From the NCBI GenBank assembly GCA_023450775.1, contig JAEXGP010000096.1, positions 1 through 5,433 on the forward strand: DNA of 5,433 nucleotides, read 5' to 3'. Origin of the DNA: Actinomycetes bacterium (lineage in GTDB: Bacteria; Actinomycetota; Acidimicrobiia; Acidimicrobiales; Microtrichaceae). Below are positions 5,417 through 5,433 of this stretch, in pieces. Within the stretch, counting starts at the first letter, position 1. Each line of letters opens with the position of its first letter. The notes beneath the pieces were generated by a model. That model was not told the DNA's origin and ran no database searches. It saw only the letters and a list, made by a program, of their open reading frames with translations. The translations under genes and the position numbers were made by a program.

Positions 5417-5433
5417 TCGGGGCTCACTCGTAC

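Overview
High-GC window with strongly GC-biased third codon positions. It comes from an Actinomycetota-like bacterium. The evidence is the minus-strand gene order tatA/B-type gene, tatC, helY, which is the order around M. tuberculosis tatA-tatC-helY, together with HelY and TatC sequences that resemble the actinobacterial forms. A deep-branching class such as Acidimicrobiia is possible, but I infer this from general style and cannot show it.

Layout. On the minus strand, transcribed from right to left: a 109-residue zinc-ribbon protein of unknown function (3377-3706), a TatB-like Tat component (2679-3224), TatC (1795-2637, or to 2676 with a GTG start), and the first 599 residues of a HelY-type Ski2/Mtr4-like helicase, which runs off the left edge. 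No in-frame ATG, GTG or TTG lies upstream of the helicase Walker A region before the first in-frame stop except a GTG inside the core fold. The best start is a CTG that overlaps the tatC stop (CTGA) and has a well-placed Shine-Dalgarno sequence. On the plus strand, divergent from the zinc-ribbon gene, lies a glycerophosphodiester phosphodiesterase gene (3927-4661). It converges with a minus-strand signal peptidase I gene (lepB, 4678-5403 or further right), with only 16 bases between the two stop codons.

How the genes fit together. TatB-like protein and TatC form the receptor part of the twin-arginine translocase, which exports folded proteins. Signal peptidase I removes signal peptides on the outer face of the membrane, so the window has a protein-export theme. 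HelY probably acts in RNA metabolism and appears to be translationally coupled to tatC. The phosphodiesterase belongs to glycerophosphodiester and lipid breakdown, with no obvious link to export.

Non-coding DNA is limited to 3225-3376 and 3707-3926. The second contains a consensus-like -35 hexamer, a perfect 12-bp palindrome and short inverted repeats. I see no rRNA, tRNA, CRISPR array, insertion sequence or phage gene. This is mostly conserved housekeeping DNA. The points worth a second look are the CTG start, a Gln in TatC where E. coli has Glu170, the TatB-like protein in the tatA slot, the low-complexity repeat tails of TatB and LepB, and a probable leaderless lepB.
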